Below are positions 49,178 to 61,695 of a DNA stretch of 64,000 nt, one piece after another (the first letter of the stretch is position 1; each line of letters starts with the position of its first letter). The translations under genes and the position numbers were made by a program. A model generated the notes under the pieces. It saw nothing but the letters and a program-made list of their open reading frames with translations. It made no database searches and was not told the DNA's origin. Origin of the DNA: Phascolomyces articulosus (taxonomy: Eukaryota; Mucoromycota; Mucoromycetes; Mucorales; Lichtheimiaceae); NCBI GenBank assembly GCA_025677815.1, contig JAIXMP010000003.1, positions 1,364,001 through 1,428,000 of the forward strand. Direction: 5' to 3'.

Positions 49178-51012
49178 TTAATTATTATTACTATTCACTT
49201 TTTCAATCTTCTTGTATTGAATGAAATCATTAAAATTTGGTTTAGTGCATCTCCACCAGAATCCAATGTTTGTATGAGGCCAAATTGAATAGATCTAAAT
49301 AAAGGGATATGGTATATATATTAGTTATAATGGTATCTGCCAGTTCTATATGATTCTTTTTTTTCTCAACAATACATAAAGAGAACAGTAACAGGGGGGT
49401 GATAAGACATCATCTTTAACATTACCTCTCCATCCGGATCCATATACCAAGATTGACAGCCACCTATTCAATTTATATATTTTGTTATAAATATTATTAT
49501 CGTTATTAGAAATAATAATAAAAAAAACTTTTTGAAATGTCACATTTGTTACATACCTTTCCATACAGTATCATTCAAGGAATGTTGTATTTCTTCGAAA
49601 AATGCTTCCTGAGCTGATTTTTTTGGTTCTAACGCAACCAAATCTTTTGTTCTCACTAATCGTTCAATACATTGTACAGCAAATTCGACTTGTCTATATC
49701 AATACGTATAATATTAAACATCAGCCAAAACAAAATCAAGTCGTACTTTTTGCCTAAACCGCTCGGTTTCTTCTATTTCTATTTCTTACCCTTCGATAAT
49801 CTATATAATAAATAATAATTTCTCATTTTTAGCTTCAATTAATTAAATTAGAAAAGAAAGATACTATAAAACCTACTGTAGTAATTGTATTATGTCCTAA
49901 GGCAGAACCAGGTCCTAGTACCATGTAGAAATTAGGAAATCCATGGAAAGTGGAGGTCTATACAACACATATAAATATCAATAAATCATAATAGCGCATT
50001 TTAATTTGCTTTTCACCGGGTTCATTCATTCTTACTTTGTATGATTTAGGTTTTTCTTTCATCCATACATCCATCAATGACATTTTATCTTTGCCATAGA
50101 CTATTTGTAATATTTATAATATCAATTGGTCTTTTTGTATGGCATTCAATCCTTGTATGTATACCATAATATTATATCTTAATAAAACTTACTGTCAATA
50201 TTTCCAAACATTGCTGAAGTAATAAACCCCGTTGCCAAAACCAAAATGTCTACTTCTGTTTCATTTCCATCCATATCAACAACAACATTATCATGTGTTC
50301 CCTTGACACCACCTCGAATGACGGTAACATTGGGTTGTGCCACTGATTCCAAGTAGATTTCTGATTTTGTCACACGTTTACATCCAACAGGATAATCTAA
50401 ATAAAAAAAAAAATGGCGACTCAATATGAGAAAAGTTGTTCATATATATGTATATATATTTGTAGCAAAAAGACAACATATTATTATAATACCTGGGATT
50501 AACTTGGGGATAAGATCCTCACGGCCCACTCTTTTGAGTCGATCAGTCATTTCTTTGACAAAAGATCGTTTTACCCATTCACCAAAGATTTTGTAAAACC
50601 CAAAATTGATATAATATAATTCATGCTACAGAAGGTTAAACATTATAGTTGCTATGTAAGTACGATTTTATTTTCATTATATATAAATAAAAATGTTAGA
50701 TCTAATAGTATACTTTAACTAACAAATAATAGAAATATATACTAAACCACTATTATACTCACTTTGAGGAAAATATAATATCGATAAAAACGCATAACAA
50801 ATGGAACCCAGCGAAGAATGAATTTCCAAGCGCGATAATATATACGTTGATCTCGATACATGACCCATGCTGGACTTCGTTGGTAAGTATAAAGATGCTT
50901 GGCAACCTTCTGGAGTTCAGGAACAACTTGAATCGCTCTACATAAAATTGAATCAAAAGAGTGAGATTTCAAATTTTAGTACATACCTTAACAAAATAAT
51001 CATTTTTATATC

Positions 51013-51052
<40 letters not shown>

Positions 51053-52027
51053 ACGATGCCCCACTTCCAATGACAGCAATTCTCTTATTGTTATAATCAA
51101 TATTGAAATCCCAATAGGTTGTATGAACAATAGGCCCTTTAAATCCCTCAAATTCGGGTGGTATATTTGGAAGACGTAAACCTCCTAAACCACTTATACT
51201 ACATTATTGTAGTGGTGTATTTACATTTACAAAAAAATGATTATGTAAAAAATTATGAATATTTCTTGGTAATATATAGTAATAAGAGATATGGCTTCCA
51301 TTAAACACTTACACAGCATCATAAAACTCAACACCAGACAATTCCGGATCATCTTTGCTTCTCCAATATAATTTCCAATGATATTGTTCATGATTCCAAT
51401 CTGCTCGATAAATATGAGTCTTGAATCTGACTCTATCAAATACACCATACTTTTTTGCAACATCTTTGATATATTCATGAATTTCAGTTCGACTGCTGTA
51501 ATGTTTAGGCCATTCTTTAAAGTGCCAAAAAAAAGGTCCACACAGAGTGTATAATATATATATATATATATATATCAAATAGAAAATTAACAAATGTTTA
51601 TGGCTGTACATAAAAATAGATTATACAATTGTATAAATTTGGTTGTAACAAATTACTTACGTGGATTTAATTCAAAACTATAAGAATACAAATGGGATGG
51701 AATATCACATTCAGCGCCAGGATATCGATTTTGATACCATGTTCCTGCAACATCGTCATCCATTTCAAATATCTCAGGCTTGATTTCCAACTTTTTCTCC
51801 AGTCTGATCGCGGCACATATACCACTGAATCTGTTCGATATAAAATAAAATAGATGCATAGATAAACACGCGATATCCCAATACATAACAATCGAATCAT
51901 CGTTAGAAAAAAAATTGTCTATTTCAAGCTATATACTATTCAAATAGATTCAAAAATAATATCATTGATACCCTGTTCCAATAATAGCTACTCTAAGCTG
52001 CTGCTTCTTACTGCTAAAGAATGGCAT
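49178..52027 (-). CDS. Baeyer-Villiger-type flavin monooxygenase, thirteen exons
   Basis: Minus-strand exons 52027..51972, 51830..51661, 51514..51313, 51192..51055, 50937..50763, 50625..50493, 50396..50193, 50100..50036, 49957..49877, 49800..49790, 49693..49557, 49463..49426, 49294..49178 join in phase to about 508 aa. Motifs: VAIIGTGFSGICAAIRL (FAD GxGxxG), GTWYQNRYPGAECDIPSHLY, the BVMO fingerprint FxGxxxHxxxW as FKGPIVHTTYWDF, a second GSGAS nucleotide motif for NADPH, LATGF, and C-terminal LGPGSALGHNTITT. Family members insert oxygen next to ketones, giving esters or lactones, using FAD and NADPH. Exon 10 is an 11-nt microexon. Intron 4 carries a 34-nt T run. Neighbouring SDRs suggest a joint oxidation route. 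Confidence 0.95.
51015..51048. repeat. T34 homopolymer in BVMO intron 4
   Basis: An uninterrupted run of 34 T on the plus strand (poly-A on the coding strand), immediately after the GT donor of BVMO intron 4. It may vary in length between isolates or be an assembly artefact. Confidence 0.9.
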
Positions 52028-54559
52028 AATATTCTTCTTTATATCGATAGTATTAGGGAACGAAAATAAAAAAGAAAAGGAGAAAAAGGAGAAAAACGAA
52101 TGGATGGAATACGAATTCATTTTTTGTAGCACACATACATCTTATTTATATACATGTTTCAGGGACAACGTGATTCATGCTGATTCAAGCATATATAGGG
52201 TTCTTCCCATAAATATGAATTTATGACAGCTGTGTGAGAATAAGCATATCAATAATATAGGGTATTATTACGCCTGCAGCAAAATGTTCAAAGTCAGAAC
52301 ACATGCAGCAAAAACGTTGTTCACTTTAGCAATCATGCTGCAAGTGTCGTCCACTTGCCATATGAGGTGCTGCACGCATCGTCCACAGCTTTTTAAAGTC
52401 TCTCCCCTTATTATACTTCTCTTGGAAATAATAACATTTATATCATTGGAATTATGAGTTTCGATATAATATCTTCTATAATCATTGCTACCATCATGTT
52501 TAACTTGTACAGAGTACAGGAATTATTCTATAGCACATGAACCATCTGAATATAGAGATAAACAGGGAATATGTTCCTTTCAACTATTAATTTTTATTAT
52601 TATTACAAAGGTTACCGACAGAGTACAGGAGGAAAATAGACATGGATAAAATTTCGGAGACTTGCTTTCCGATTTTCACATATTCTTATAAAATCAGTTT
52701 ATTCCCATCGCAACAACAAAGTGACGATTCGTGGTCATTTATAGAAATGAAAAAAAAAATTGTTACTACGTATCTACTGATTAATAAATATGTCGTATTT
52801 GATAAAGATAGGACACAACAGACCATTGTAATAACAATAATTGTACCTGTTCTTTAAATAATCGAGTGCCAACAAAACAGTATGGTACAAATCATTTTAA
52901 ATAGACATTTTTTAAGATGCTGCATCCCAAAAATATGCCTAATATGGTTTAATAGCTCTCTCATGAAATGACAGTCTGGCAGAAGTGTGATTTAATTTTT
53001 ATATTTCTGACTAAAATCCTCCAGTGTTAACTTGATATTTAACTGCTTTGAATTATTATTGATCAATAATACATTTAATACTTAAAAAAATTATAGATAA
53101 ATGCAATACAAAACTAGAAAAAAAAAATGAAACATTTGAAAGGTTACTATGCATGTGTATGTATGTATAGTATGCAGGCATCCTTAAATAATATCAATAA
53201 AAAATAAGTGTACAGAGGTCACTAGTTAATTTCAAGCTAGGTATTTACCTCAAAAAATAGAAAATAACAAGAGTAGAAAGATAAAGAGAGGTCACATAAA
53301 GAAGTACACTGTTATTATATTGAAGCGATGGCTCAGGTATCCCAATATATTTACGAAGTTGGCTTGGGTATTCCCATCAAATTATTAACAAATAAAATAT
53401 ATATTTTGGGATGAGAGAAAATGGAGTTTTAGTGTCGGATCACTTGATTATATATAAGCTCATTTTTAAATTACCCTTCATTGTCGTGTCCATAGAAAAA
53501 GAGTACGCCGAATAAGTGTATCCTAAATAAAATGAGGTTGAAAAGAATAATGCCATTGTTATGAAATGGGGTAAATCAGAACGGTATACCAAATAAGGTA
53601 TAATGTTCAAAATAAGAAAATAAGAAATCAATGAACACCCTCTTAGCAGAAGGCATAAATGAACATTTTTAGTAGTCTATTTATAAAAAATGACACTGTA
53701 TGAGTAAACTATGTTGTACAAGCATCATTTATTGATGGACAAAATTTATATATTTACGATTCAATGCTTTATTTACACAAGAAAGTGAATTGATCGAAAA
53801 GTAAAAATTTCCCTTATGATACCTAGTAGGTATTCCTTGAAAGAAGATGAATTTAGAGGAAGGTAGAATTTAACGAGGAAGAAATTAGCTGAGGGCATCT
53901 GTATATTTATCCCACTTGTACCTTTATCAATAACTTCTCTTATCCAACTACTTTTTATTTAATAGCAGCAATACTAGATCTGTTTAAATCATTTTCTATA
54001 TTATAGGTGTAAGATTGTTGGTTGACCAAAGAATAATACCAAGAAATTAATAATATAAAATGGAGAAGAAGATAGACTTCATTTGTGGAGAGAGTAATGT
54101 TTTAATAGGTGAATACAAGGTTGAACTATACATGGATATTTACTAGCTATATACGCATAGAAATGTTTTGCATTGGTTGGTCTCTCTCTGCTTAAATCCT
54201 TTTTTTTTTTAAAAAAAAAAACTCTTCTTTGATAATCATTATCTATTCTATCAATAATCCATTCCATGATTTATGTTCTATGTGTAATATATTATAAAAT
54301 TCCTGGAACATATTTTAAATACCTTAGAAACCCAAAGAGTAGTTCAATTTTGAAAAACGGCAAGAAAAAATGACTATTTAAAATGATTTGCACCATAGAT
54401 CCGTGTGAAAAAGAAACGTGAAGAAGGAATAAATGATAGCATTAGAGTTTAATTAGGTATTGCGAGAAAAAGAAAAGAATAGTGAAAATAGAAAACAATG
54501 CGTCTATTACTTTTTTTTCATTTATGGTTTTTTATTTTTTGTTCTTCATAACAAACTCA
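52028..54559. other. Intergenic: BVMO promoter side to SDR pseudogene
   Basis: About 2.5 kb of AT-rich sequence without a convincing gene. A 71-codon frame at 52642-52857 and others are unrecognised. The 52270-52400 stretch is somewhat more GC-rich and contains repeated GCAGCA/TGCTGC words (ATGCAGCAAAA, ATGCTGCAAG), within about 300 bp upstream of the BVMO start. Confidence 0.45.
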
Positions 54560-54579
54560 ATAGTAATAATTATTATCAA

Positions 54580-56283
54580 AAATATAGCAGAAATAATGAT
54601 CCTTTTACTTCAAAAGTTGCAGTAATTACAGGAGGAAGCAGGTAAAATAAAAACTAAATTTCATTACCTGGGCAATTATGAGCAAGTGTCCAATGTGAAA
54701 CGGAATCTAATGCTTTTTTAGAGGTATCGGTTTCAATACAGCAAAAGCACTAGTGGATAGAGGTGTTAAAGTTGTCATTGGTGATATACTTGATAAAGAG
54801 GGCAATGAAGCAGTTAAAGAATTAAATGAAAAGTAAATTGCAACAATTTTACTGTTATCAGAAATAACTTTATACTTATAAAATCATTGTAATATTTAAA
54901 AAAAACAGAGCTGGAAAACAGGTAGCAGCCTTTATCCATACCGACGTGACTAAATACAATGATTTGCTTTCACTATTTGAATTAGCTGATAAATCATTTG
55001 GCAGTGTAGATGTAAATACTATAAAATAATAAAACAATGACATGAAAATTTAGATTGGTCAGAGATTCTATGTTAATTAAATAGATTGCGATATTGAACG
55101 CTGGTATTACTGGAGTCTCTGGAGGTGGAGTATTTACCCCACTGGATGGTAAATATTATTATTTTAATATATATATATATATACGAATAAAAAGAATAAA
55201 AGTTAATTAGATAAATTTATGTTATATAGATGATGGAGATATGTTTCTCCATGAAGTAAACATGGGGGGTGTCATAAAAGGAGACAAAGTTGCTCTTTTG
55301 TATATGGGTAAAAAGCAAGATCAAGGTGGTGTCATTATTAACATTGCATCCATGGCTGGTAAGAAATATTAATATTAAATGACGCAATATCAAAAGAACC
55401 AATATTAACTTACAATAATCATTGTTATTATATTGTTTTATGTATTGGCCTTGCTGCAGTACCGTAAGGAAACCCTACGTTTTTTATTATTAATTTCCAT
55501 ATATACTCATGATTGCATTGTGAGTATTATTGTTGTAAACCATAGATCACTTATTTTCTTTTTCATTGTTTAGTGTGTTGAGTTCATATACAGCTTCAAA
55601 GCACGCAGTTGTTGGGTGGACACGTAGTCTTGCCAACATGAAAGCCATCTGTAACGTCAGAGTGAACGCAGGTATGTAACAACTGATAATGTTTGCAATT
55701 TTTATTATTACTACTATAAAATCGAGATTGATTTTTGAATACTTGTTCTATATACTATCCTGCGTAATCTAATCCATATGTGTATGTGCCTTTGATATTA
55801 AAAAAAACAAGTATGTCCTTGTTTATGTGATACTGATATCAATGGAGATGTGGATAGTCAAGAAACCACAAAATCTTGAAGCTACTCCGTCAACTAAAAT
55901 GGAGTACATTGTACAAGCTATGCTCAAGTGCATGGAAGATACAAGTTTATCAGGTATATATGGGATGATATTATTTAAAATTGAAAAAAAAAATTAATTC
56001 TTTCTAACTATTTAAATTATTTATATATAGGTGATCTTGTTCTCGCTCTGCCAGATGGCATTTACGTTCAACCAAATTATGTGCCTCCAGGTGATGATCA
56101 TATTCATATAAATGATGAAAGTAGAAATCATATGGTAAATGTCTAAATGCTTTGTTTTCAATTAATAATATAGAAAGTAGCATTAGTCCGGAATTCATTG
56201 AAAAATATCCTAAAATCCAACAAGGTGCAATCAATTGGGGTAAAAAGAAGTTGAAGGAGGCTATTCAACTTGCAGATCTTTAA
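54580..56283 (+). pseudogene. SDR pseudogene, paralogue of the intact SDR at 46.5 kb
   Basis: All ten exons of the intact gene can be laid out here: about 54580..54641, 54722..54832, 54909..55011, 55085..55148, 55230..55358, 55448..55463, 55574..55671, 55812..55953, 56031..56090, 56174..56283. Most have identical lengths. Motifs survive (TGGSRGIG, NAGITGVSGGG, YTASKHAVVGW). Three lesions are visible. The acceptor of the 16-nt exon 6 is TG instead of AG (55446-55447). Exon 8 is 142 nt instead of 144, so the frame hits TGA after DSQETTKS before LEATPSTKMEY resumes in another frame. No in-frame ATG exists within 60 codons upstream of exon 1 sequence. Remaining exons are open, so inactivation is recent. 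Exon 5 has one extra codon. Confidence 0.88.
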
Positions 56284-56858
56284 ATAGTACTTTTGTTTAA
56301 ATGAATAAAAATCTTGAATCTTGGCATTGATAAATACATATTCACTATGAATAAATCGACATCAAATCTCTTTTATCAAACATTTGGTTTGATAAATAGA
56401 AGAGTATTGAAGTATAATTCAATAAAAATAAAAAGATACTTTATGAAAATGGTACGCATTTTTTTTTTCAAGAGGTTGTCGAAGTAGCATAAAAAAGGAT
56501 TCAATCGCCGACTCACTAATTTGGAAATCAAGGCAAAGACCTAGAAAATAGTGCCGCTGTGATATCAGACAATCCCTCCTTTTTCCAAGGTATGTAATGC
56601 TGACAGTGGGTGGTAACCCATTCGATAGATGGGACTAAAAGAGATAGAATGGATGAAGTGTTAGATGAATGGATACGATAGATAGATCGATGGATGGAAC
56701 ATATTTTTGGATGGATGACATGAAAGAATAGGAAGAAAGGGGAAGAGAAAAATATATAGCCAACCCTTTCTTAATGGAGTATTACTCCATGTTTCCCGGG
56801 ATCATGATCATGTCTAATTGAATTTTTCATGTATTTATAATTTATATAGTCGTGAGCT
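56284..56858. promoter_or_regulatory. Upstream region of ribosomal protein uL22
   Basis: Between the SDR pseudogene and the uL22 start. Contains GATG/GATA-like short tandem words (56640-56715) and a 17-bp inverted repeat at 56774-56790. Right next to it are CCCGGG and CATGATCATG palindromes (about 56795-56815), 45-85 bp upstream of the ATG. Confidence 0.45.
56774..56790. promoter_or_regulatory. 17-bp perfect inverted repeat in the uL22 promoter
   Basis: ATGGAGTA-T-TACTCCAT: two perfect 8-bp arms around a single base, 69 bp before the uL22 ATG, followed by CCCGGG and CATGATCATG. A candidate dimeric-factor site; role not known. Confidence 0.4.
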
Positions 56859-57745
56859 ATGGTTCGTTACGCTGCAACTCCGGCCAACCCTGCTAAGGGT
56901 AAGCAAATCATTTGAATACGATTCAATACTTTGAATTATGAAAAAGGGGACGAACAAAAGTCAAGGGGAACAAATAATTAATTAATTTAAATTATTATTC
57001 TTATTTTAGCTGCCAAGTCCCGAGGTTCCTACCTTCGTGTTCACGTACGTTAACTAGATTCAACACTATTTTACATTTTTTGGAAACGATTCAACTATGA
57101 ATATATATATATGGAAAAAAAACTGGAATCTAATTTGAAATATATTAAATATAACAGTTCAAGAACACCCATGAGGTCGCTGCTGCCATCAAGGGTTTGA
57201 AGTTGAGCAAGGCTTACAGCTACTTGCAAAACGTTACCGACCACAAGCAATGTATTCCTTTCCGTCACTTCAACGGTGGTGTCGGTCGCACTGCTCAAGC
57301 TAAGGAATTCAAGGCTACTCAAGGTCGTTGGCCCGTCAAGTCGGTCAAGTTCGTTACTGACCTTTTGAAGAACGCTGAATCCAACGCTGAAGCTAAGGGT
57401 TTGAACGTTGAAGAACTTTACATTTCCAGCATCATTGTCAACCAAGCCCCCAAGCACCGTCGTCGTACCTACCGTGCTCACGGTAGAATGTAAGTGTCTT
57501 TTTTTTTGAGAAGAGGAATTTGTGAAGTGAGAAAAAGGTAGTTATATTTAAAATCGAATTGAATAATAATAATAAACTTATTTTGTTAATTTTTTTTTAC
57601 TAGCAACCCTTTCATGACCTCTCCTTCCCATATTGAGGTTATCCTCACTGAAAAGGAAGAATCCGTTGCCAAGGCTGCCGAAAAGAAGGTTGCTCGTTTG
57701 AACAAGCGTCAATTGGCCCGCAACGCTCGTCTTGCCCGTGCTTAA
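56859..57745 (+). CDS. RPL17: Large-subunit ribosomal protein uL22 (RPL17)
   Basis: Four exons (56859..56898, 57010..57044, 57158..57489, 57604..57745) encode 182 aa, the expected length. Recognisable segments are [89 protein letters not shown] and [16 protein letters not shown]. It is a 60S subunit protein lining the nascent-peptide exit tunnel. Codon bias (AAG, GCC/GCT, CGT, TTC) matches the uL13 gene and differs from neighbouring genes. Confidence 0.98.
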
Positions 57746-59336
57746 ACGAAATCAACAAAAAAATAGCTCATAAAAATGGCGTAAATTTGGGGATTTCTCT
57801 TTTTTTTTTGATCGAAAAAAGAAAAATAAATCAAACAACACAAAAAAAACTACTACTTGGCTCGCATGATTTTTAATATTATGAATGCTGTGAAATATGG
57901 GGAGAAAATGAATTTCATGGAAAATGGAGGTTGGAAAAGGCTAAAGATAATATTTATATAAATCAAGGATGGAGTTTTTTTTTGCATATATTGGAAAATA
58001 CTTGGCAGCTGTCAATTATTTTTATTATTTATGGTGGGTGAAATCGGTTTGCAGCGGAAAAAAGTAGATTTTCGAGGGAGAAAGTATAAAAAAAGTTTCT
58101 TTCCTTATAGTTACGTTACTTTTTACCAAGGTGGCGTTATTGTTGTCAGGGGTTGGATTATTCTTGTTAAATTTTAAACCTTATGAGAATGAGCACACGA
58201 TTAATAAGAAACCTGCTGTTTGATAATTTTTGCATGAGAAAGAGAGAAGATATGGTATGATTCTCCCTTATACTCGCGTCCCATTTTTTTTTACAGTACC
58301 ATCACTTGTTTGGGTTACCTAAAAAGTGATGGCGTGCTTCTTTATCTTATTTTACATATAGAGTGATTTAAGAAATTGTGATCATTTTTACTATAACGAT
58401 AAAGAATATAAGTTGCATATAAATATTGAAACCAATCATGTCTTTTTTTTTTTTTGAAAATACTGTTCATCTAACTATTTGGTTTTTTTCATTGACCATG
58501 CTTCATTTTCAAATGTTTGGATTGGATATAAAATAATCACATTGAAAAAAAGTGTTATGAATAATGTGATAGGATAGATTGTTGCATCGCTCATCAGTTT
58601 ATATATGGATTGGATGATGGGAATCTTGTTTCAGACGGTCTTCTATGCTTGGTGGATAGATAGGAAAAGTGAAACTTAAAAAAAGAAAAGATGTGAGAGA
58701 ATGCATCATTACATCGATATATACTGTTTATTAGTGTTCTACGAGGTATAATGAAGAAAGAATGATTTGATGCATGTAAATGTAAGTAAAAAATTCACGT
58801 ACACATCACTATGCCTAAAAGCATCACGCTTTCCAATTAGGTTTCATCACTACGTACTAGTTGAACAAAATATTCCTTTCATTCCTCTGCATTCTAACAA
58901 TCAAGATATAAAAAAAAGACAGCCATGTATGATAACGTAAAGAAATGAAGATAGAGATGTTTATCTTTCTTGGCAATTATTATATATTTATAAAGAAAAA
59001 GATATAAAATGTAGAGTAGGGTTTGATTAAAAAAAAAAGGAAAAATTGATAATATATGTAATTTACTATTAGTTAAGTGGATAAAAAAAAAGAATGAAAA
59101 AAAAAGTACAGCTGTGTGTTGTTGTTATTGTTAATTGTTATATGAATCGTTAGCAACTAGACAAAAACAATGGCAACAAACAAAAAAGACACGCAACAAA
59201 AATTATTGGGGTTTGTTTTTTTTAAGATAGATATATGCAGAAAAAAAAAAGAAGTTATTTGAGTATTATAAGATAAAAAGAAGCCCGGAAAAATGGATAC
59301 CTATTACTTGGGTTGTTTGACGTTGTTTTTCATTTT
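57746..59336. other. Intergenic region, no supported gene
   Basis: 1.6 kb between convergent genes (uL22 forward, next gene reverse). AT-rich with A/T homopolymers. No open frame longer than about 60 codons and no recognisable RNA gene. Confidence 0.5.
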
Positions 59337-61286
59337 TTAAGCGGTTGCTTGAACAACAGGTGTTGTAGTATTAGCAGCAGCAGGATGGATTTGTTGATCT
59401 TGGACAACAGGGGCATCCGTGGTTGTGGTGGTAGTTTCTTCTTTCTTGGCAACTTCGGTGGGAGCCGTCTCTTCAACTTTAGAATCGAAAGGTAAGTATA
59501 ATGAAGATAAAGATGAAGTATTGGAATTTGTTATTTTTTTTTTTTACACTTACCCTTCTTTTTATTTGCAGGGAATGAATTGAGAAGCTTTGTCAAACGG
59601 CGTCCAAGTTGGTTGGTTGGTGATTTCTTTTCAGTAGCAGAAGTAGATTCTTGTGCTTGTTCAGTTGCTGTTGTTACAGGTACATCGTCAGTTTTGGGTT
59701 CTATTATTAAACAATTAAATAAGTTTGTGTTTTTAAAATATGCATTATCTGTATATATATAGATTCACGATCCATTCAATACATATCATTTCCCTTCCCC
59801 CATCCACTAACACCACCTTCTTCTCCTATATCCCACCCCCAAATCTCCCACACAATGTAAGACTTGGCTGACTTCGTTTGAGTTACGCAACAAGCAAAAC
59901 ATTTCTCCTTATCGAATCAAACAAGCTAATCCAGGTTTTCTTCTAAACATCATGATGCTGATTGAAGACTCTTTCTTCTTCTTCCTCCTTCCCTCCTCTC
60001 CCCTCCCTTCCTTTTCTCCTTTTGAATATATATCTTGAAAGAACCAATAAAGAAAGAAATCATTTGAATAATAATGAAATGAAACTTTTTTTCCATACCT
60101 GCTGTAGTAGCTTCTGCGACAGCGCCAGTTTCAGCTGCAGGAGCAGAAGATTCACCACGTTTCTTATTGAAAAAGTGATTTACTTCAGTAGCTCTACGCT
60201 TCAGTTGATCAATCACGGTATCCTTATGAGCCGCAGCATCCTTGGGTGGAGGTACAGGAGCTTCTTCTGTAGTGGTTGCTATATAGAATATTATGGTTAT
60301 GAGTAGATCGATTTAAATAGATATATTATGTAATGTTGTGCAAAGAAGTAACTGTTATTATGATTATATTACCTTCTGGGACAGCAGGTGGTTCATCACC
60401 AGATTTAACATCTTCATCCTTGGCAGCAGGACTCTAAAATAATAATAACCAATGATATGGAATATATCAAAAGTGAATATGATATTTGTATGTGTAATGA
60501 GTAAAAAAAATAACAGCCAAAGCATCTGATTTTTTTAAGGTAAAAAGATGTTACGTATAAAAAACCCCCCATCAAAACCAGCACGGAATAAGCTGAGTAT
60601 AGTAGCATATCCGAAAGTAGAGTCCTTTTTCTTTTCCCTTGTCAAACCCAACATCCAAACAACAAAAGCAATAAACAACAACAAACACATATCACACACG
60701 CACAAAAATATAGAGTCGCACAGAAGTCTCTCCTCTTCTTTCTTCCCCCCCTCTCTCCCCTCTCACCCCCAGCTTCTCTTTCTCACCCCTCAAAAACTCG
60801 GGTCGATCTTTTTTTTTTTTTTTTTACCTTGCTGCGGTTAAAGAAATTGTCAAGAGAGAATAATGATTTTCTCTTTTCAGACTTATCAGTAGTTTCATGA
60901 GCAGGCTGTTCTTCAACAACATCAGCAGCAGCAGCATCAGAAGTGGTTGCAGCGGCAACAGGAGAAGTTGCTTCTTCTGTAGTAGTAGATTCCTTCTTTG
61001 CATGATCAGATGTCTTCGCTTCACCTTGAGTTGTAAGTTTTTCAGCAGCTGTAGTTATTGACTTTTTAGCTTTGCCATACAAAACAGACAATCGACGTCC
61101 AGGTGTATTATTTGACTTGGAAGGTGATGGTTCGGGTGCTGTTGTTGTTGTTTCTTCACCTTCAGCAGGAAGTGGAGGTACAGGCTTTGCTTCAGCAGCT
61201 GAAGTATCAGCAGTAGCACTAGTCGTTGCTTCTACTGTAGGTTGTTCAGTAGTGGCAGTTACTTTGGCTTCTTCTTGAGCAGACAT
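59337..61286 (-). CDS. Ala/Thr/Glu/Lys-rich protein with dispersed basic-hydrophobic motifs
   Basis: Five minus-strand exons (61286..60828, 60433..60373, 60278..60099, 59700..59554, 59476..59337) give about 328 aa. Composition is acidic and disordered (repeated TTEEA, PAAE, PVPPLP). Four short basic-hydrophobic segments recur: GRRLSVLYGKAKKSIT, KRKSLFSLDNFFNRSK, QLKRRATEVNHFFNKKRG and QLGRRLTKLLNSFPANKKK. They are spaced by 40-80 disordered residues and tend to coincide with separate exons. Such a beads-on-a-string layout would fit a multivalent membrane- or partner-binding adaptor, but no family is recognised. No signal peptide or TM. Start MSAQEEAK follows an AAC context and a purine-rich leader. 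Confidence 0.82.
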
Positions 61287-61695
61287 GGTTAAAATAAGAA
61301 AAAAGAAATTGGATTAAAAAGAGAGAGAGAGATAGAAAGGAAAAGATAGAAGGAAGAAAGAAAATAAAGAGAACACAATCAATCAAAAATTGCCAAAAGT
61401 GAATATCCCTTTTTATATACACGAGTTTTTCGTGTGTAAAGAAACAAGAATCAGTGGCTGCATATAATTTACTCTCTCTCTTTCTTTTTGCCCGCGGAGT
61501 ATCATTTTTACTTTACAAGCTTTTTTAGGTCGATCACTTTTTGGATTATTATTAAAAAAAAAAGAGCATTGTGTTAGAGAGTGGCACCTGATGAATGATG
61601 ATGATGATGATGATAGATTTAGGATTGGACAACAATAATAATATAAACTTATACTAATAAGGCGTTTTTATTTTATAATTTATCAAAAAAAAGGC

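Noticed and set aside
51227..51541. Alternative minus-strand frames across BVMO exon 3
   Set aside because: Out-of-frame with the BVMO motifs; arise from reading through exon 3 in the wrong phase.
56640..56715. Tandem GATG/GATA words as a satellite or CRISPR-like array
   Set aside because: Units are short, imperfect and contiguous; no spacer-repeat structure, and the genome is eukaryotic.
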